DNA from: Marinobacter salinus
Lineage (GTDB): Bacteria > Pseudomonadota > Gammaproteobacteria > Pseudomonadales > Oleiphilaceae
Assembly: GCF_001854125.1 (NCBI RefSeq)
Contig: NZ_CP017715.1
Span: 2,976,001-3,040,000 of the forward strand
Direction of reading: 5' to 3'
Length of the DNA: 64,000 nucleotides
The notes under the pieces: model-generated
Databases searched by the model: none
What the model saw: the letters and a program-made list of their open reading frames with translations, nothing else
What the model was told of the DNA's origin: nothing
Program-made: the position numbers and the translations under genes
Shown here: positions 9,347 to 18,161 of the stretch, one piece after another
How the letters are laid out: every line of letters begins with the position of its first letter
Position numbering within the stretch: the stretch's first letter is position 1

Positions 9347-10995
9347 ACAGCGAATCAAAAGAAAACGCAAAAGTGAAGCTCAAGCCAAGCACGATTCGCA
9401 TCGGCACCCGTTACCGGGCTAACCGGCTCACGGGACCTTATGACGCCATCGTGATCGGCTCCGGCATAGGTGGGCTGACCACCGCGGCCTGCCTCGCCAA
9501 GGCCGGCAAAAAGATCCTCGTTCTGGAGCAGCATTATACGGCCGGCGGCTACACCCACAGTTATGCCCGCAATGGCTATGAGTGGGACGTGGGTGTCCAC
9601 TATATCGGCGATATGGGCTCGCCCAACACCCTCGGTCGTCGGCTGTTCGACTATATCACCGAGGGCAAACTGAAATGGGCCCCCATGGACGAGAACTACG
9701 ACCGGTTTTTCCTTGGCGACAAGGTCGTTAATCTTCGGGCCGGCAAAGAGGGCTTAAGGCTTTCATTGCTCAGCGCCTTCCCGGATGAACAGGAGGCCAT
9801 CGACCGCTACGTCGAGCTGCTTGGAAAAGTTGCCGATGGCATGCAGTGGTACACGTTATCCAAACTCACGCCCGGAATCCTCGGCCCGGTAGTGCACAAG
9901 GGGTTAGATATTGCTCTGCCGGACTGTTTCAACAAGACCACCTGGGAGGTGTTGAGGGAATTGACCGACAACGAGGAACTGATTGGCGCCATCACCGGCC
10001 AGTGGGGCGACTGCGGTGTCACCCCGAAACAGTCCAGCTTCATGGTCCATGCCCTGATTGCCAAGCACTACCTTTACGGAGGCTTTTACCCTGTGGGCGG
10101 TGCCTCCGAGATTGCCAAAACCATCATTCCGGTGATCCAGGAACCCGACGGAGAAGTGTTCACCTACGCCGATGTCACGGACATCCTGATTGAAAAGGGC
10201 AAGGCCACCGGCGTTCGCATGGCCGACGGTGAGGAAATCCGGGCGCCACTGGTCATCAGCAACGCCGGGATCATCAATACCTTTGAAAAACTGCTGCCGG
10301 AGGATGTTGCGGAAAACGCCGGTTACCACAGCAAGCGCGAGCACATAACGCCTTCCATGCCGCACATTGGGCTGTATATCGGCCTTAAAGGCACGCCGGA
10401 ACAGCTTGGCCTGCCCCGCACCAATTTCTGGATTTACCCCAGTGCTGACCACGACGGTAATGTCCAGAAATTCATCAAGAATCCCGAGCACAGCGAGTTC
10501 CCGGTGGTCTACATATCGTTCCCGGCGGCCAAAGACCCGGATTACCAGAACCGGTGGCCCGGCACCTCAACCATCGAAATTGTCGCGCCCACCACCTGGG
10601 AGATGTTCGAGCCCTGGGCTGACACCATCTGGGGCAAGCGTGGTGAAGATTATGAAGCGATGAAGGAGCGCATCACTGACCAGGTGCTGGAGGTCATGTA
10701 CGCAAAACTGCCCCAGTTACGCGGCAAGGTCGACTATGTCGAAACCTCCACACCACTGTCCACAGCCTGGTTCTGCCGATACGGGCGGGGCGAACTCTAC
10801 GGCCTTGACCACACCCCGGAACGGTTTGAGCAGGACTGGCTGAAGCCCAAGACCGATATCCCGGGGCTCTATCTGACCGGGCAGGATGTTCTGACCTGCG
10901 GCGTGGTGGGCGCAATGATCGGCGGCCTGGTGACAACGCTCGCCATCCGGGGTTGGCGTGGTGCGGGCCTGGCCAAACGTATTTTTGTCGGGTAG
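9337..10995 (+). CDS. CrtI/retinol-saturase-like FAD-dependent oxidoreductase
   Basis: The start at ATG 9337 (552 residues) is preferred over an in-frame GTG at 9325 because GGGGA lies just before it; it overlaps the DUF6231 gene by 10 bases. The N-terminus has the FAD dinucleotide motif GSGIGGLTTAACLAKAGKK followed by LEQHYTAGGYTHSY. The C-terminus has the family motif beginning LYLTGQDVLTCGVVGA. This is the phytoene desaturase/all-trans-retinol saturase-like group, which oxidises or saturates polyene or other hydrophobic substrates. No other carotenoid gene is nearby, so its substrate is open and carotenoid desaturation should not be assumed. It is third in the cryptochrome operon. Confidence 0.88.
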   Translation: MVVNSESKENAKVKLKPSTIRIGTRYRANRLTGPYDAIVIGSGIGGLTTAACLAKAGKKILVLEQHYTAGGYTHSYARNGYEWDVGVHYIGDMGSPNTLGRRLFDYITEGKLKWAPMDENYDRFFLGDKVVNLRAGKEGLRLSLLSAFPDEQEAIDRYVELLGKVADGMQWYTLSKLTPGILGPVVHKGLDIALPDCFNKTTWEVLRELTDNEELIGAITGQWGDCGVTPKQSSFMVHALIAKHYLYGGFYPVGGASEIAKTIIPVIQEPDGEVFTYADVTDILIEKGKATGVRMADGEEIRAPLVISNAGIINTFEKLLPEDVAENAGYHSKREHITPSMPHIGLYIGLKGTPEQLGLPRTNFWIYPSADHDGNVQKFIKNPEHSEFPVVYISFPAAKDPDYQNRWPGTSTIEIVAPTTWEMFEPWADTIWGKRGEDYEAMKERITDQVLEVMYAKLPQLRGKVDYVETSTPLSTAWFCRYGRGELYGLDHTPERFEQDWLKPKTDIPGLYLTGQDVLTCGVVGAMIGGLVTTLAIRGWRGAGLAKRIFVG

Positions 10996-11089
10996 CCAAC
11001 ACGTCAGTTGGCGATCGACCGTTGGCAAAACCATCAGTCCTGGGCGATCATACGCCCTCACAATTCGTCAGCGTAAAGGACAATGTTTC

Positions 11090-11509
11090 ATGGCCCTGTT
11101 CAGCCAGAAAAATGCTGAGAAGCAATTGAAATCAGAGGCAGAAAAGGTTCATCGCGAAGACCTTGAAAGCCTGCTTGAGCGCCAGCGGGCTATTGAAGAG
11201 AAGGTAAAGAACAGCGGCAAGCTCAAACGCTTCAGCGCCGACATCAAACTGATGTTCTCGATGGTCCGTGACTACTGGAACGGCAACTACCGCAGCGTAC
11301 CCTGGAAAACCATCGCGGCTGTCGCCGGGGCCCTGCTGTACGTTCTCAACCCGCTGGATGTTATTCCCGATATCATTCTCGGTTTCGGTTTCCTGGACGA
11401 TGCCGGGGTAGTAGCCCTGTGCCTGAAGATGGTTGAGTCGGACCTTCATCGCTATGCGGCGTGGAAGGAACACACGGAAGATCTGAGCCAATCGCCTCAA
11501 TCCAATTGA
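11090..11509 (+). CDS. DUF1232 (YkvA-like) small membrane protein
   Basis: This 139-residue protein begins at the ATG of 11090 with an AAAGGA site 9 bases upstream; longer in-frame starts at 10958 would run into the oxidoreductase gene. The N-terminal half is highly charged and likely helical (residues ~5-45). The DUF1232 domain follows, with the hallmark TM block AGALLYVLNPLDVIPD and FGFLDDAGVVALC. The family is widespread and of unknown function, sometimes linked to membrane stress. It lies 94 bases after the oxidoreductase and may be co-transcribed with it. Confidence 0.85.
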   Translation: MALFSQKNAEKQLKSEAEKVHREDLESLLERQRAIEEKVKNSGKLKRFSADIKLMFSMVRDYWNGNYRSVPWKTIAAVAGALLYVLNPLDVIPDIILGFGFLDDAGVVALCLKMVESDLHRYAAWKEHTEDLSQSPQSN

Positions 11510-11576
11510 TTGAATAGTGAACTACCGGTAATCTCAACCCCCGACCATTAACCAAACACCTGCCTCCGGAGAAAAC

Positions 11577-12353
11577 GTGGATTTCGCCACCCTGATCGGC
11601 CTCGTTGGGGCCATCGTTCTGATCGCATCAGCCGTTATCCTCGGAGTATCACCCGATGTTTTTCTCAACGGTCCGTCTCTTCTGATTGTTCTCGGGGGCA
11701 GCGTGCTGGTGGTGCTGGCGAAGTTCAGCTTCTCCCAGTTCTTTGGTGCCTTCGGAGCGGCCATCCGCGCCTTCAAGTTCAAACTCCCCGAAACCCGTTC
11801 CGCCATCGACGAGCTGGTGGACGTCGCCCAGGTGGCCCGCAAAGAGGGGGTACTTGGCCTTGAAGGCCGGGATGTAGAGTCGCCCTTTCTCGGGCAGGGA
11901 GTGCAGATGCTGGTGGATGGCCAGAATGGCGAAACCATCAAACAACTGCTCAGCAAAGAGCGGCTGATGACGCTCGACCACAACCGCTCCGGCGCCAAGG
12001 TTTTTACCGCCCTGGCGGATGTCGGCCCAGCCATGGGGATGATCGGAACACTGATTGGCCTGGTGCAGATGTTGTCCAACATGGAAGACCCCAAATCCAT
12101 CGGGCCAGCCATGGCCGTTGCACTGCTGACCACGCTTTATGGCGCCATGCTGGCGACAATGATTGCCTCGCCCATCGCAGACAAACTGTCACTGCGGATG
12201 ACCGAAGAGGCTCGCATGCAGTCGCTTTATATCGACGCGCTGGTGGCGATCCAGGAAGGCACCAACCCGAGGGTCATTGAGCAGTTGCTTTCCAGTTACC
12301 TGCCACCAAAAGAGCGCAACAAGGTCGCTGAGCCGGAAGCTGCGGGCGGATAA
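11577..12353 (+). CDS. pomA: Flagellar motor stator protein, PomA/MotA family
   Basis: This 258-residue inner-membrane protein forms the ion-conducting stator with its partner encoded 3 bases downstream. Four hydrophobic segments are visible (start, residues ~32-50, ~150-170, ~183-205). The large cytosolic loop in between carries the charged torque region, and TALADVGPAMGMIGTLIGLVQML is the typical third membrane region. Closeness to PomA-type sequences suggests sodium coupling, but this is inference. The start is GTG (11577) with CCGGAGA upstream. No other flagellar genes are in the window, which is usual because stator genes often lie apart. Confidence 0.93.
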   Translation: MDFATLIGLVGAIVLIASAVILGVSPDVFLNGPSLLIVLGGSVLVVLAKFSFSQFFGAFGAAIRAFKFKLPETRSAIDELVDVAQVARKEGVLGLEGRDVESPFLGQGVQMLVDGQNGETIKQLLSKERLMTLDHNRSGAKVFTALADVGPAMGMIGTLIGLVQMLSNMEDPKSIGPAMAVALLTTLYGAMLATMIASPIADKLSLRMTEEARMQSLYIDALVAIQEGTNPRVIEQLLSSYLPPKERNKVAEPEAAGG

Positions 12354-12356
12354 TCC

Positions 12357-13274
12357 ATGGACGAATTACCTGAAGAGGAAAAACCGGGAATCCCAGCCTG
12401 GGTGGTGACATTTGCGGACCTGATGTCGCTACTGATGTGTTTCTTCGTTCTCCTGTTGTCGTTTTCGGAGATTGATGCCCAGAAGTTCAAGCAGATCGCA
12501 GGTGAGCTTTCCCAGGCGTTCGGTGTTCAGCGCGAAGTACCGGCGCTCGAAATCCCGCAAGGCACCAGCCCCATTTTTGACAAGTTCTCCCCCGCACCAC
12601 CAGAGCCCACCGTGGTTAATGAGGTCAAGCAGACCACAACAGACCAGCAACCCGAACTCCAGACACTGAAAAGCCCGACAGAGCAGTCGGTGGAGTCGGC
12701 CATGCAGGAAACCATGGATCAGAGCACCGAGCAGATCATGACAGTGCTTGAAGAAGCAATCCGTGATGGCCGGATCAATGTCGCACAGGACCAGCGCCGC
12801 ATTGTGATCCGGGTAGAGGAAAAAGGCTCGTTTCCGTCCGGCTCCGCGGAACTGACATGGGAGTTTGAAGGGCTGCTGCTTGAGATGGCCAAAGTGCTGG
12901 CCAATATTCCCGGCGAACTGACGGTTGAAGGGCACACTGACGATGTCCCTATCCGCACCGCGCGTTTCTACAGCAATTGGGACCTGTCTGCGGCACGCTC
13001 CGCCGCTGTCGCCAATGTGCTGTTGGCCACCGGGGATGTCGCGCCCACCCGGCTGGCGGTCAAGGGGCTTGCCGATACCGAACCCCGTGTTCCAAATTCA
13101 TCCGCTGAAAACCGCGCCAAGAACCGCCGGGTGGAAATTATTATTGACCTTTCCGGTCCACTGCAGGAGCAGGAAATAGAGCTGAAAGAACTGATTGAGT
13201 CTGGATCCCGGGATCAGGAGGCCGTCATCGGTATCGAGTCCGGAAGTACGCCTCCGGGTGAAATCAGCTGGTAA
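12357..13274 (+). CDS. pomB: Flagellar motor stator protein, PomB/MotB family
   Basis: This 305-residue partner of PomA has one N-terminal membrane helix carrying the ion-binding aspartate (Asp21 in VVTFADLMSLLMCFFV), a low-complexity linker (residues ~55-140) and a C-terminal OmpA-like peptidoglycan-binding domain (VEGHTDDVPI, NRAKNRRVEIII). The OmpA domain anchors the stator to the cell wall. The gene begins 3 bases after pomA stops, so the two are one operon. After residue 270 there is a polar tail with no known role. Confidence 0.93.
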   Translation: MDELPEEEKPGIPAWVVTFADLMSLLMCFFVLLLSFSEIDAQKFKQIAGELSQAFGVQREVPALEIPQGTSPIFDKFSPAPPEPTVVNEVKQTTTDQQPELQTLKSPTEQSVESAMQETMDQSTEQIMTVLEEAIRDGRINVAQDQRRIVIRVEEKGSFPSGSAELTWEFEGLLLEMAKVLANIPGELTVEGHTDDVPIRTARFYSNWDLSAARSAAVANVLLATGDVAPTRLAVKGLADTEPRVPNSSAENRAKNRRVEIIIDLSGPLQEQEIELKELIESGSRDQEAVIGIESGSTPPGEISW

Positions 13275-13321
13275 CCATCAGAGCCTTTCATGCAGCCAAT
13301 TCAGTGCATGCCTGCCAGAAT

Positions 13322-13338
13322 TGCACCTCATTAGTGCA
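13322..13338 (+). promoter_or_regulatory. NtrC-binding site upstream of the ammonium transporter
   Basis: The sequence has the exact form TGCAC-N7-GTGCA, the NtrC enhancer consensus. Its centre is about 111 bases upstream of the start predicted from the sigma-54 promoter at 13414, a normal enhancer distance. A weaker TGCA-N10-TGCA element lies at 13291-13308. Confidence 0.82.
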
Positions 13339-13413
13339 CAAATACCCCGTCACGTCTCCCACTAGCGTCCTGGCATTCGGCCAAGCTCCTGCCCGTCATT
13401 GATTTGCATTATT

Positions 13414-13431
13414 TTGGAACACCAATTGCTT
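13414..13431 (+). promoter_or_regulatory. Sigma-54 (RpoN) promoter of the ammonium transporter
   Basis: TTGGAAC and ATTGCTT are placed so that GG (13416-13417) and GC (13428-13429) have exactly ten bases between them, as required for RpoN promoters. The predicted transcription start is near 13441, leaving a leader of about 62 bases. With the NtrC site this predicts induction under nitrogen limitation. Confidence 0.85.
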
Positions 13432-13435
13432 GTTG

Positions 13436-13452
13436 TGCACCTTACCAATGCA
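13436..13452 (+). promoter_or_regulatory. Second NtrC-like site over the amt transcription start
   Basis: TGCAC-N7-ATGCA has one mismatch to the NtrC consensus. It sits on the predicted +1, where a bound regulator could block rather than activate. This is a sequence match only. Confidence 0.5.
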
Positions 13453-13502
13453 CAGACAGCCCGACAGAGGCTGACAAACACAACATCAGGAGCGAAAAAC
13501 CC

Positions 13503-14711
13503 GTGGACATCACGAGTGCAGTACACACCCTGACCGAAAGCGCCAACACACTCTTTATTCTTATCGGTGCCATCATGGTACTGGCCATGCACGCCGGCTT
13601 TGCCTTCCTGGAAGTGGGCACCGTTCGCCACAAGAACCAGGTCAACGCCCTGGTCAAAATCATGACCGATTTCGGCGTCTCTGCAGTACTCTATTTCTTC
13701 GTCGGCTACTATGTTGCCTATGGCAGCCACTTCATGACCGGAGCCGCTGAGCTGACCGCCGGCAATGGCTATGAACTGGTGAAGTTTTTCTTCCTGATGA
13801 CCTTTGCTGCAGCCATTCCGGCCATCGTCTCCGGCGGTGTCGCGGAGCGCGCCAAATTCTATCCGATGCTGATCGCCTCCGGTTTGATTGTCGGGCTGGT
13901 TTATCCCTTCTTCGAAGGCCTGATCTGGAACGGTAACTTTGGCTTTCAGAGCTGGCTGGAGACCCAGTTTGGTGCAGCTTTCCATGACTTTGCCGGCTCT
14001 GTTGTAGTGCATGCTGTGGGTGGCTGGGTCGCGCTCGCCGCTATCCTGCTGCTGGGCGCCCGAAACGGCCGCTATCGGAATGGCCGTGTGGTTGCCTTCG
14101 CACCGTCAAACATTCCATTCCTGGCCCTTGGCGCCTGGATCCTGACCGTCGGCTGGTTTGGCTTTAACGTCATGTCTGCCCAGACCCTTGATGGCATTAG
14201 TGGTCTGGTCGCCGTCAACAGCCTGATGGCGATGGTCGGTGGCATTCTCGTGGCCATGGTGCTGGGCAAGAAAGACCCTGGCTTCATTCACAACGGCCCG
14301 CTGGCTGGCTTGGTCGCCGTGTGCGCTGGCTCCGATCTCATGCATCCTGTTGGTGCACTCATCACGGGCGCAGTGGCTGGCGGCGTTTTTGTCTACCTGT
14401 TCGAATGGGCCCAGGACAAGATCGAGCGCCTGGACGATGTTCTGGGTGTCTGGCCCCTGCACGGTGTCTGTGGTGTCTGGGGCGCCATTGCCTGCGGCAT
14501 CTTTGGCCAGGAAGCTCTGGGTGGCCTCGGCGGAGTCAGCCTGATGTCCCAGCTCATCGGCGCGGTTGCAGGTGTCGTTGTTGCCTTTGTTGGCGGCCTG
14601 ATCGTCTATGGCGCAGTCAGGGCCGTCTCCGGCCTGCGGTTGACCGAGGAAGAAGAATTCAATGGGGCGGACTTGAGCATCCACCGCATCGGCGCAACAG
14701 CCGTCGAATAA
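13503..14711 (+). CDS. amt: Ammonium transporter (Amt family)
   Basis: The start chosen is GTG 13503 (402 residues), with AGGAG 10 bases upstream; the frame is open to 13404 but that part overlaps the promoter. Eleven or so hydrophobic segments make up an Amt channel. The twin pore histidines are visible in FAGSVVVHAVGG and in WPLHGVCGVWGAIACG, and FLEVGTVRHKNQ is the usual first-helix end. Amt proteins form trimers that pass ammonium. There is no signal-peptide-like extension and no glnK gene beside it, unlike the common glnK-amtB pair. The sigma-54 promoter and NtrC site upstream indicate nitrogen control. A strong terminator follows. Confidence 0.94.
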   Translation: MDITSAVHTLTESANTLFILIGAIMVLAMHAGFAFLEVGTVRHKNQVNALVKIMTDFGVSAVLYFFVGYYVAYGSHFMTGAAELTAGNGYELVKFFFLMTFAAAIPAIVSGGVAERAKFYPMLIASGLIVGLVYPFFEGLIWNGNFGFQSWLETQFGAAFHDFAGSVVVHAVGGWVALAAILLLGARNGRYRNGRVVAFAPSNIPFLALGAWILTVGWFGFNVMSAQTLDGISGLVAVNSLMAMVGGILVAMVLGKKDPGFIHNGPLAGLVAVCAGSDLMHPVGALITGAVAGGVFVYLFEWAQDKIERLDDVLGVWPLHGVCGVWGAIACGIFGQEALGGLGGVSLMSQLIGAVAGVVVAFVGGLIVYGAVRAVSGLRLTEEEEFNGADLSIHRIGATAVE

Positions 14712-14734
14712 ACGTCGGGTTTGCTGATGCATTT

Positions 14735-14766
14735 AACAGGCGGCCATCTGGCCGCCTGTTTTATTT
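14735..14766 (+). terminator. Rho-independent terminator after amt
   Basis: A twelve-base stem (14735-14746 with 14749-14760) with a tight loop runs into TTATTTT. It separates the ammonium transporter from the Anbu cluster. The rest of the 206-base gap before the ATP-grasp gene shows nothing definite. Confidence 0.9.
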
Positions 14767-14917
14767 TACATGCCCCCAATTGACAGATGTCCGGCGGTCG
14801 CCTTTCATTAAAAGGCAATAATAAGAGCAAATCCACACCGACTGGCCCGCCTTTTGCTGCCTATTGTTCCCATAGGTGCCAAACCCACTGGCACGGTCAA
14901 GGGAGACGAGCAGAATC

Positions 14918-16351
14918 ATGCTGATTCAGACACCAGACGAAGGCCTGTATGACGAGTTGTTCGATCAAGACAACCGGGTGCGATCTCATTACAAGATGCT
15001 CGAAGAGTGGCTGGTCAACGCGGATGAAGACCTGATCGCGGAAAAGCGACGGGAAGCCGACGTACTGTTCCAGCGACTCGGTATCACCTTCAACGTCTAT
15101 GGGGAGGACCAGGGGGCAGACCGCCTGATTCCGTTTGACCTCATTCCAAGGGTCATATCCGCCAGCGACTGGCAGAAACTTCAGGCCGGGCTGCGCCAGA
15201 GGGTGCAGGCACTCAATCGTTTCCTGTTCGATATCTACCACGGCTACGACATTGTCCGGGCCGGCGTCATCAGTGCCGAGCAGGTGTTTGCCAACCCCCA
15301 GTACCAGCCCGGCATGCAGGACCTGAAACTGCCGCGCAACCTGTACTCCCATATTGCCGGTATCGACCTGATCCGCCATAACGACGGCGACTTTTATGTG
15401 CTGGAGGACAACCTCCGCTGCCCCAGTGGTGTGTCCTACATGCTGGAAAACCGGCGCATGATGATGCGGCTGTTCCCGGAACTGTTTGCCCACTCTCCGG
15501 TCGCGCCCATTGACCACTACCCCAATCTGCTGGGGGAAACCCTGCGGGCGGCGTCACTAAAACCCGATCCTACCGTCGTCGTACTTACACCCGGGCGCTT
15601 CAACAGTGCCTATTTCGAGCATGCCTTTCTGGCACGTCAAATGGGTGTGGAACTGGTGGAGGGCGCGGATCTCTTCGTACACCAGAACAAGGTTTACATG
15701 AAAACCACGGTGGGCCCTCAGCAGGTGGATGTTATTTATCGCCGTGTCGATGATGACTTCCTGGATCCGCTGGCTGGCAATCCGGACTCAATGCTGGGCG
15801 TGCCCGGACTTTATGCAGCCTATCGCACGGGCAATGTTGTACTCACCAACGCCATGGGCACCGGTGTGGCAGATGACAAGTCCATTTATCCCTATGTTCC
15901 TGACATGATCCGGTTCTATCTGGACGAGGAGCCGATCCTGAAAAACGTCCCCACCTGGCAGTGTCGCAAGGAAAAAGATCTGCAATACGTGCTGGATCAC
16001 CTGCCTGAGCTGGTGGTAAAAGAGGCTCAGGGCGCAGGCGGCTACGGCATGCTCATCGGCCCCAAGGCCAGCAAAAAAGAACTCTCGACTTTCCGCAGCC
16101 TGCTGAAGGCCCGGCCGCAGGATTACATTGCCCAGCCCACACTCAGCCTGTCCACCTGCCCGACCTTTGTGGATGAGGGCGTCGCGCCCCGGCACCTGGA
16201 CCTGCGTCCGTTCGTGCTGTCAGGAAAGAAAATACAGATGGTGCCCGGCGGCCTCACCCGCGTCGCCCTGAAAAAAGGCTCTCTCGTGGTGAACTCGTCA
16301 CAAGGCGGCGGCACCAAAGACACCTGGGTAATGGAGGATGACTTATGCTGA
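14918..16351 (+). CDS. Circularly permuted ATP-grasp protein (DUF404/DUF407), Anbu cluster
   Basis: The 477-residue protein starts at ATG 14918, preceded by GGGAGA; an in-frame GTG at 14876 has no ribosome site. It matches the circularly permuted ATP-grasp type 2 family: a leading DUF404-like part (FDLIPRVISASDW), then the grasp core with LEDNLRCPSGVSYMLENR, and a late ELVVKEAQGAGGYGM segment bearing the nucleotide-binding lysine, with DLRPFVLSG near the end. Such enzymes are predicted to make an amide or peptide bond on a peptide or small molecule; the substrate is unknown. It overlaps the next gene by 7 bases. The four-gene set with alpha-E, transglutaminase and Anbu is conserved in many bacteria. 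Confidence 0.9.
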   Translation: MLIQTPDEGLYDELFDQDNRVRSHYKMLEEWLVNADEDLIAEKRREADVLFQRLGITFNVYGEDQGADRLIPFDLIPRVISASDWQKLQAGLRQRVQALNRFLFDIYHGYDIVRAGVISAEQVFANPQYQPGMQDLKLPRNLYSHIAGIDLIRHNDGDFYVLEDNLRCPSGVSYMLENRRMMMRLFPELFAHSPVAPIDHYPNLLGETLRAASLKPDPTVVVLTPGRFNSAYFEHAFLARQMGVELVEGADLFVHQNKVYMKTTVGPQQVDVIYRRVDDDFLDPLAGNPDSMLGVPGLYAAYRTGNVVLTNAMGTGVADDKSIYPYVPDMIRFYLDEEPILKNVPTWQCRKEKDLQYVLDHLPELVVKEAQGAGGYGMLIGPKASKKELSTFRSLLKARPQDYIAQPTLSLSTCPTFVDEGVAPRHLDLRPFVLSGKKIQMVPGGLTRVALKKGSLVVNSSQGGGTKDTWVMEDDLC

Positions 16352-17277
16352 GCCGCGCTGCCTCCAGCCTGTTCTGGATGGCCCGTTATCTGGAGCGGGC
16401 AGAAAGCCAGGCACGACTGCTTGACGTCAGTCTCACCATGGCGTTGATTGATGTGCCGGAAGATCGGGTGGAACAGCTCTCGGTACCCTTGCTGGTGTCC
16501 GGAACCCGGGAAGTCTTCTTTGAACACTATAAAGAGATCACGCCACAGAACCTGATTGACTTCCTGCTGCTGGATGACCGCCACCCTGCAAGCGTCTACA
16601 ACATCATTGGCAGTGCCCGTGACAATGCCCTGCATGTCCGCGGAAATTTGTCTGCCGATGTCTGGGAGAGCATCAACCAGGCCTGGCTCGAGCTCAAGGA
16701 ACTTCGCAAGAAGGGGGTGACGGAGTCCAATGCCAGCACCGTTTTTGACTGGGTCCGTGAACGGTCCCACATGTTCCGGGGGGCGGCCTACGGCACGCTG
16801 CTACGAAACGATGCCTTCCACTTCCTGCGCCTCGGCACGTTTATTGAGCGTGCTGACACAACGGCAAGAGTGCTCGACATCCGTCATGTCATGGCCATGA
16901 GGGCTATGGAGCAGCAAGCCACCCAGGCATTCTTTGAGTGGACCGCGGTCCTGCACTCCCTGGCGGCCTTCGAGGCTTATCAGAACACCTATGGCCATAA
17001 CCTGGAACCCATGAACGTTGCTGAGCTGCTTATTCTGGAGCCCGACGTACCCCGGTCCCTGCATGGCTGCCTGAAGGAAATCGCCAGCCTGCTCGAGCAG
17101 GTCGAAAGCGGAGACGCAAAGCGCTCCCGACGGCTGGCCTCCAGTTTATACGCCAACATTCATTATGGTGACCGCGACTACATCGCGGAGCGCGGCCTCA
17201 ATGAGTACCTGGTGGACTTTCTTGATCGCATTCAGGGTATTGCCGGGCAAATCCAGAAAGATTACATGGGGTGGTAA
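16345..17277 (+). CDS. Alpha-E domain protein (DUF403)
   Basis: This 310-residue, almost entirely helical protein starts with the family signature MLSRAASSLFWMARYLERAE and later repeats the motif type in LRLGTFIERADTTARVLDIR. The alpha-E family has no established biochemical activity; it nearly always accompanies the circularly permuted ATP-grasp protein, and a scaffold or partner role is inferred. It overlaps the ATP-grasp stop by 7 bases and is followed by the transglutaminase gene 2 bases after its own stop, so translation is coupled. Confidence 0.92.
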   Translation: MLSRAASSLFWMARYLERAESQARLLDVSLTMALIDVPEDRVEQLSVPLLVSGTREVFFEHYKEITPQNLIDFLLLDDRHPASVYNIIGSARDNALHVRGNLSADVWESINQAWLELKELRKKGVTESNASTVFDWVRERSHMFRGAAYGTLLRNDAFHFLRLGTFIERADTTARVLDIRHVMAMRAMEQQATQAFFEWTAVLHSLAAFEAYQNTYGHNLEPMNVAELLILEPDVPRSLHGCLKEIASLLEQVESGDAKRSRRLASSLYANIHYGDRDYIAERGLNEYLVDFLDRIQGIAGQIQKDYMGW

Positions 17278-17279
17278 CA

Positions 17280-18065
17280 ATGAGACTCAACATTCGTCAC
17301 GAGACGCGATATACCTACGAAACCCCGGTTCAGAACAGCATTCAGTATATCCGGCTGACACCGCGCAACACGCCACAGCAGCGAATCCACGACTGGAAAC
17401 TCCACACGCCGGGCGAAACCAGCCAGATGACGGATGGGTTCGGCAACCCGGTAACCGTAATGACCTTCGATGAAGCCGTCCCGGAAATCGTCCTGACAGC
17501 AGAGGGCGTGGTGGACCTCACCGGCAAGCCGTTGACCCGCGACGACTCCCCCTTCCCGCCCCAGGTATTTTTGCGGCACACGGTGCTGACCGAAACGGAC
17601 AAGGCCCTCAAGAAGTTCGCCAGCCAATACTCCTCCAACAAGCGCAGCCTCGTGCGTCTGATGAAGCACCTTCGCGAGCACATTGCGTTCATGCCCGGTG
17701 CCACGACCGTCACCCATACCGCCTGCGAAGCCTTCAAGCTGGGCGCCGGCGTGTGTCAGGACCACACCCATATTTTCATTGCCTGCTGCCGGCATATTGG
17801 CGTTCCGGCCCGGTACGTCAGCGGCTATATACATTCGACCAGCGATGATCACGTTGCCACTCACGCCTGGGCCGAAGCCTGGATTGGCAGCAACTGGCAT
17901 ACCTTTGATGTGGTCAACACCCTGAATGTGGCAGAAAGTCACATCAAACTCGCCGTCGGTCTCGACTATCGGGATGCTGCCCCTGTGCGGGGAGTGCGTA
18001 GCGGTGGCGGCATGGAACACATGGAAACCAGGGCCTGGGTTACGAAAGCGACCGGCAGTCAGTAA
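17280..18065 (+). CDS. Transglutaminase-like cysteine protease family protein, Anbu cluster
   Basis: The 261-residue frame starts at ATG 17280 directly after a GGGGTGG stretch; an earlier GTG at 17271 lies inside the previous gene. An N-terminal bacterial transglutaminase-associated domain (RHETRYTYETPVQNSIQYIR) is followed by the catalytic core: cysteine in GAGVCQDHTHIFIACCR, histidine in VATHAWAEAW and aspartate in NWHTFDVVN, giving a Cys-His-Asp triad. Proteins of this group are probably peptidases or amide-bond enzymes rather than classical crosslinkers. In context it could cleave what the ATP-grasp enzyme makes, or the reverse; this is inference. Confidence 0.91.
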   Translation: MRLNIRHETRYTYETPVQNSIQYIRLTPRNTPQQRIHDWKLHTPGETSQMTDGFGNPVTVMTFDEAVPEIVLTAEGVVDLTGKPLTRDDSPFPPQVFLRHTVLTETDKALKKFASQYSSNKRSLVRLMKHLREHIAFMPGATTVTHTACEAFKLGAGVCQDHTHIFIACCRHIGVPARYVSGYIHSTSDDHVATHAWAEAWIGSNWHTFDVVNTLNVAESHIKLAVGLDYRDAAPVRGVRSGGGMEHMETRAWVTKATGSQ

Positions 18066-18161
18066 CAAAAAACCTGAAAATGCGACAATAAACCACTCAC
18101 ACCCGACCGGGGGTTATGATTAGACTACGCTCGTTTGAAAAAGCCTTATCAGGAGGGCTTC

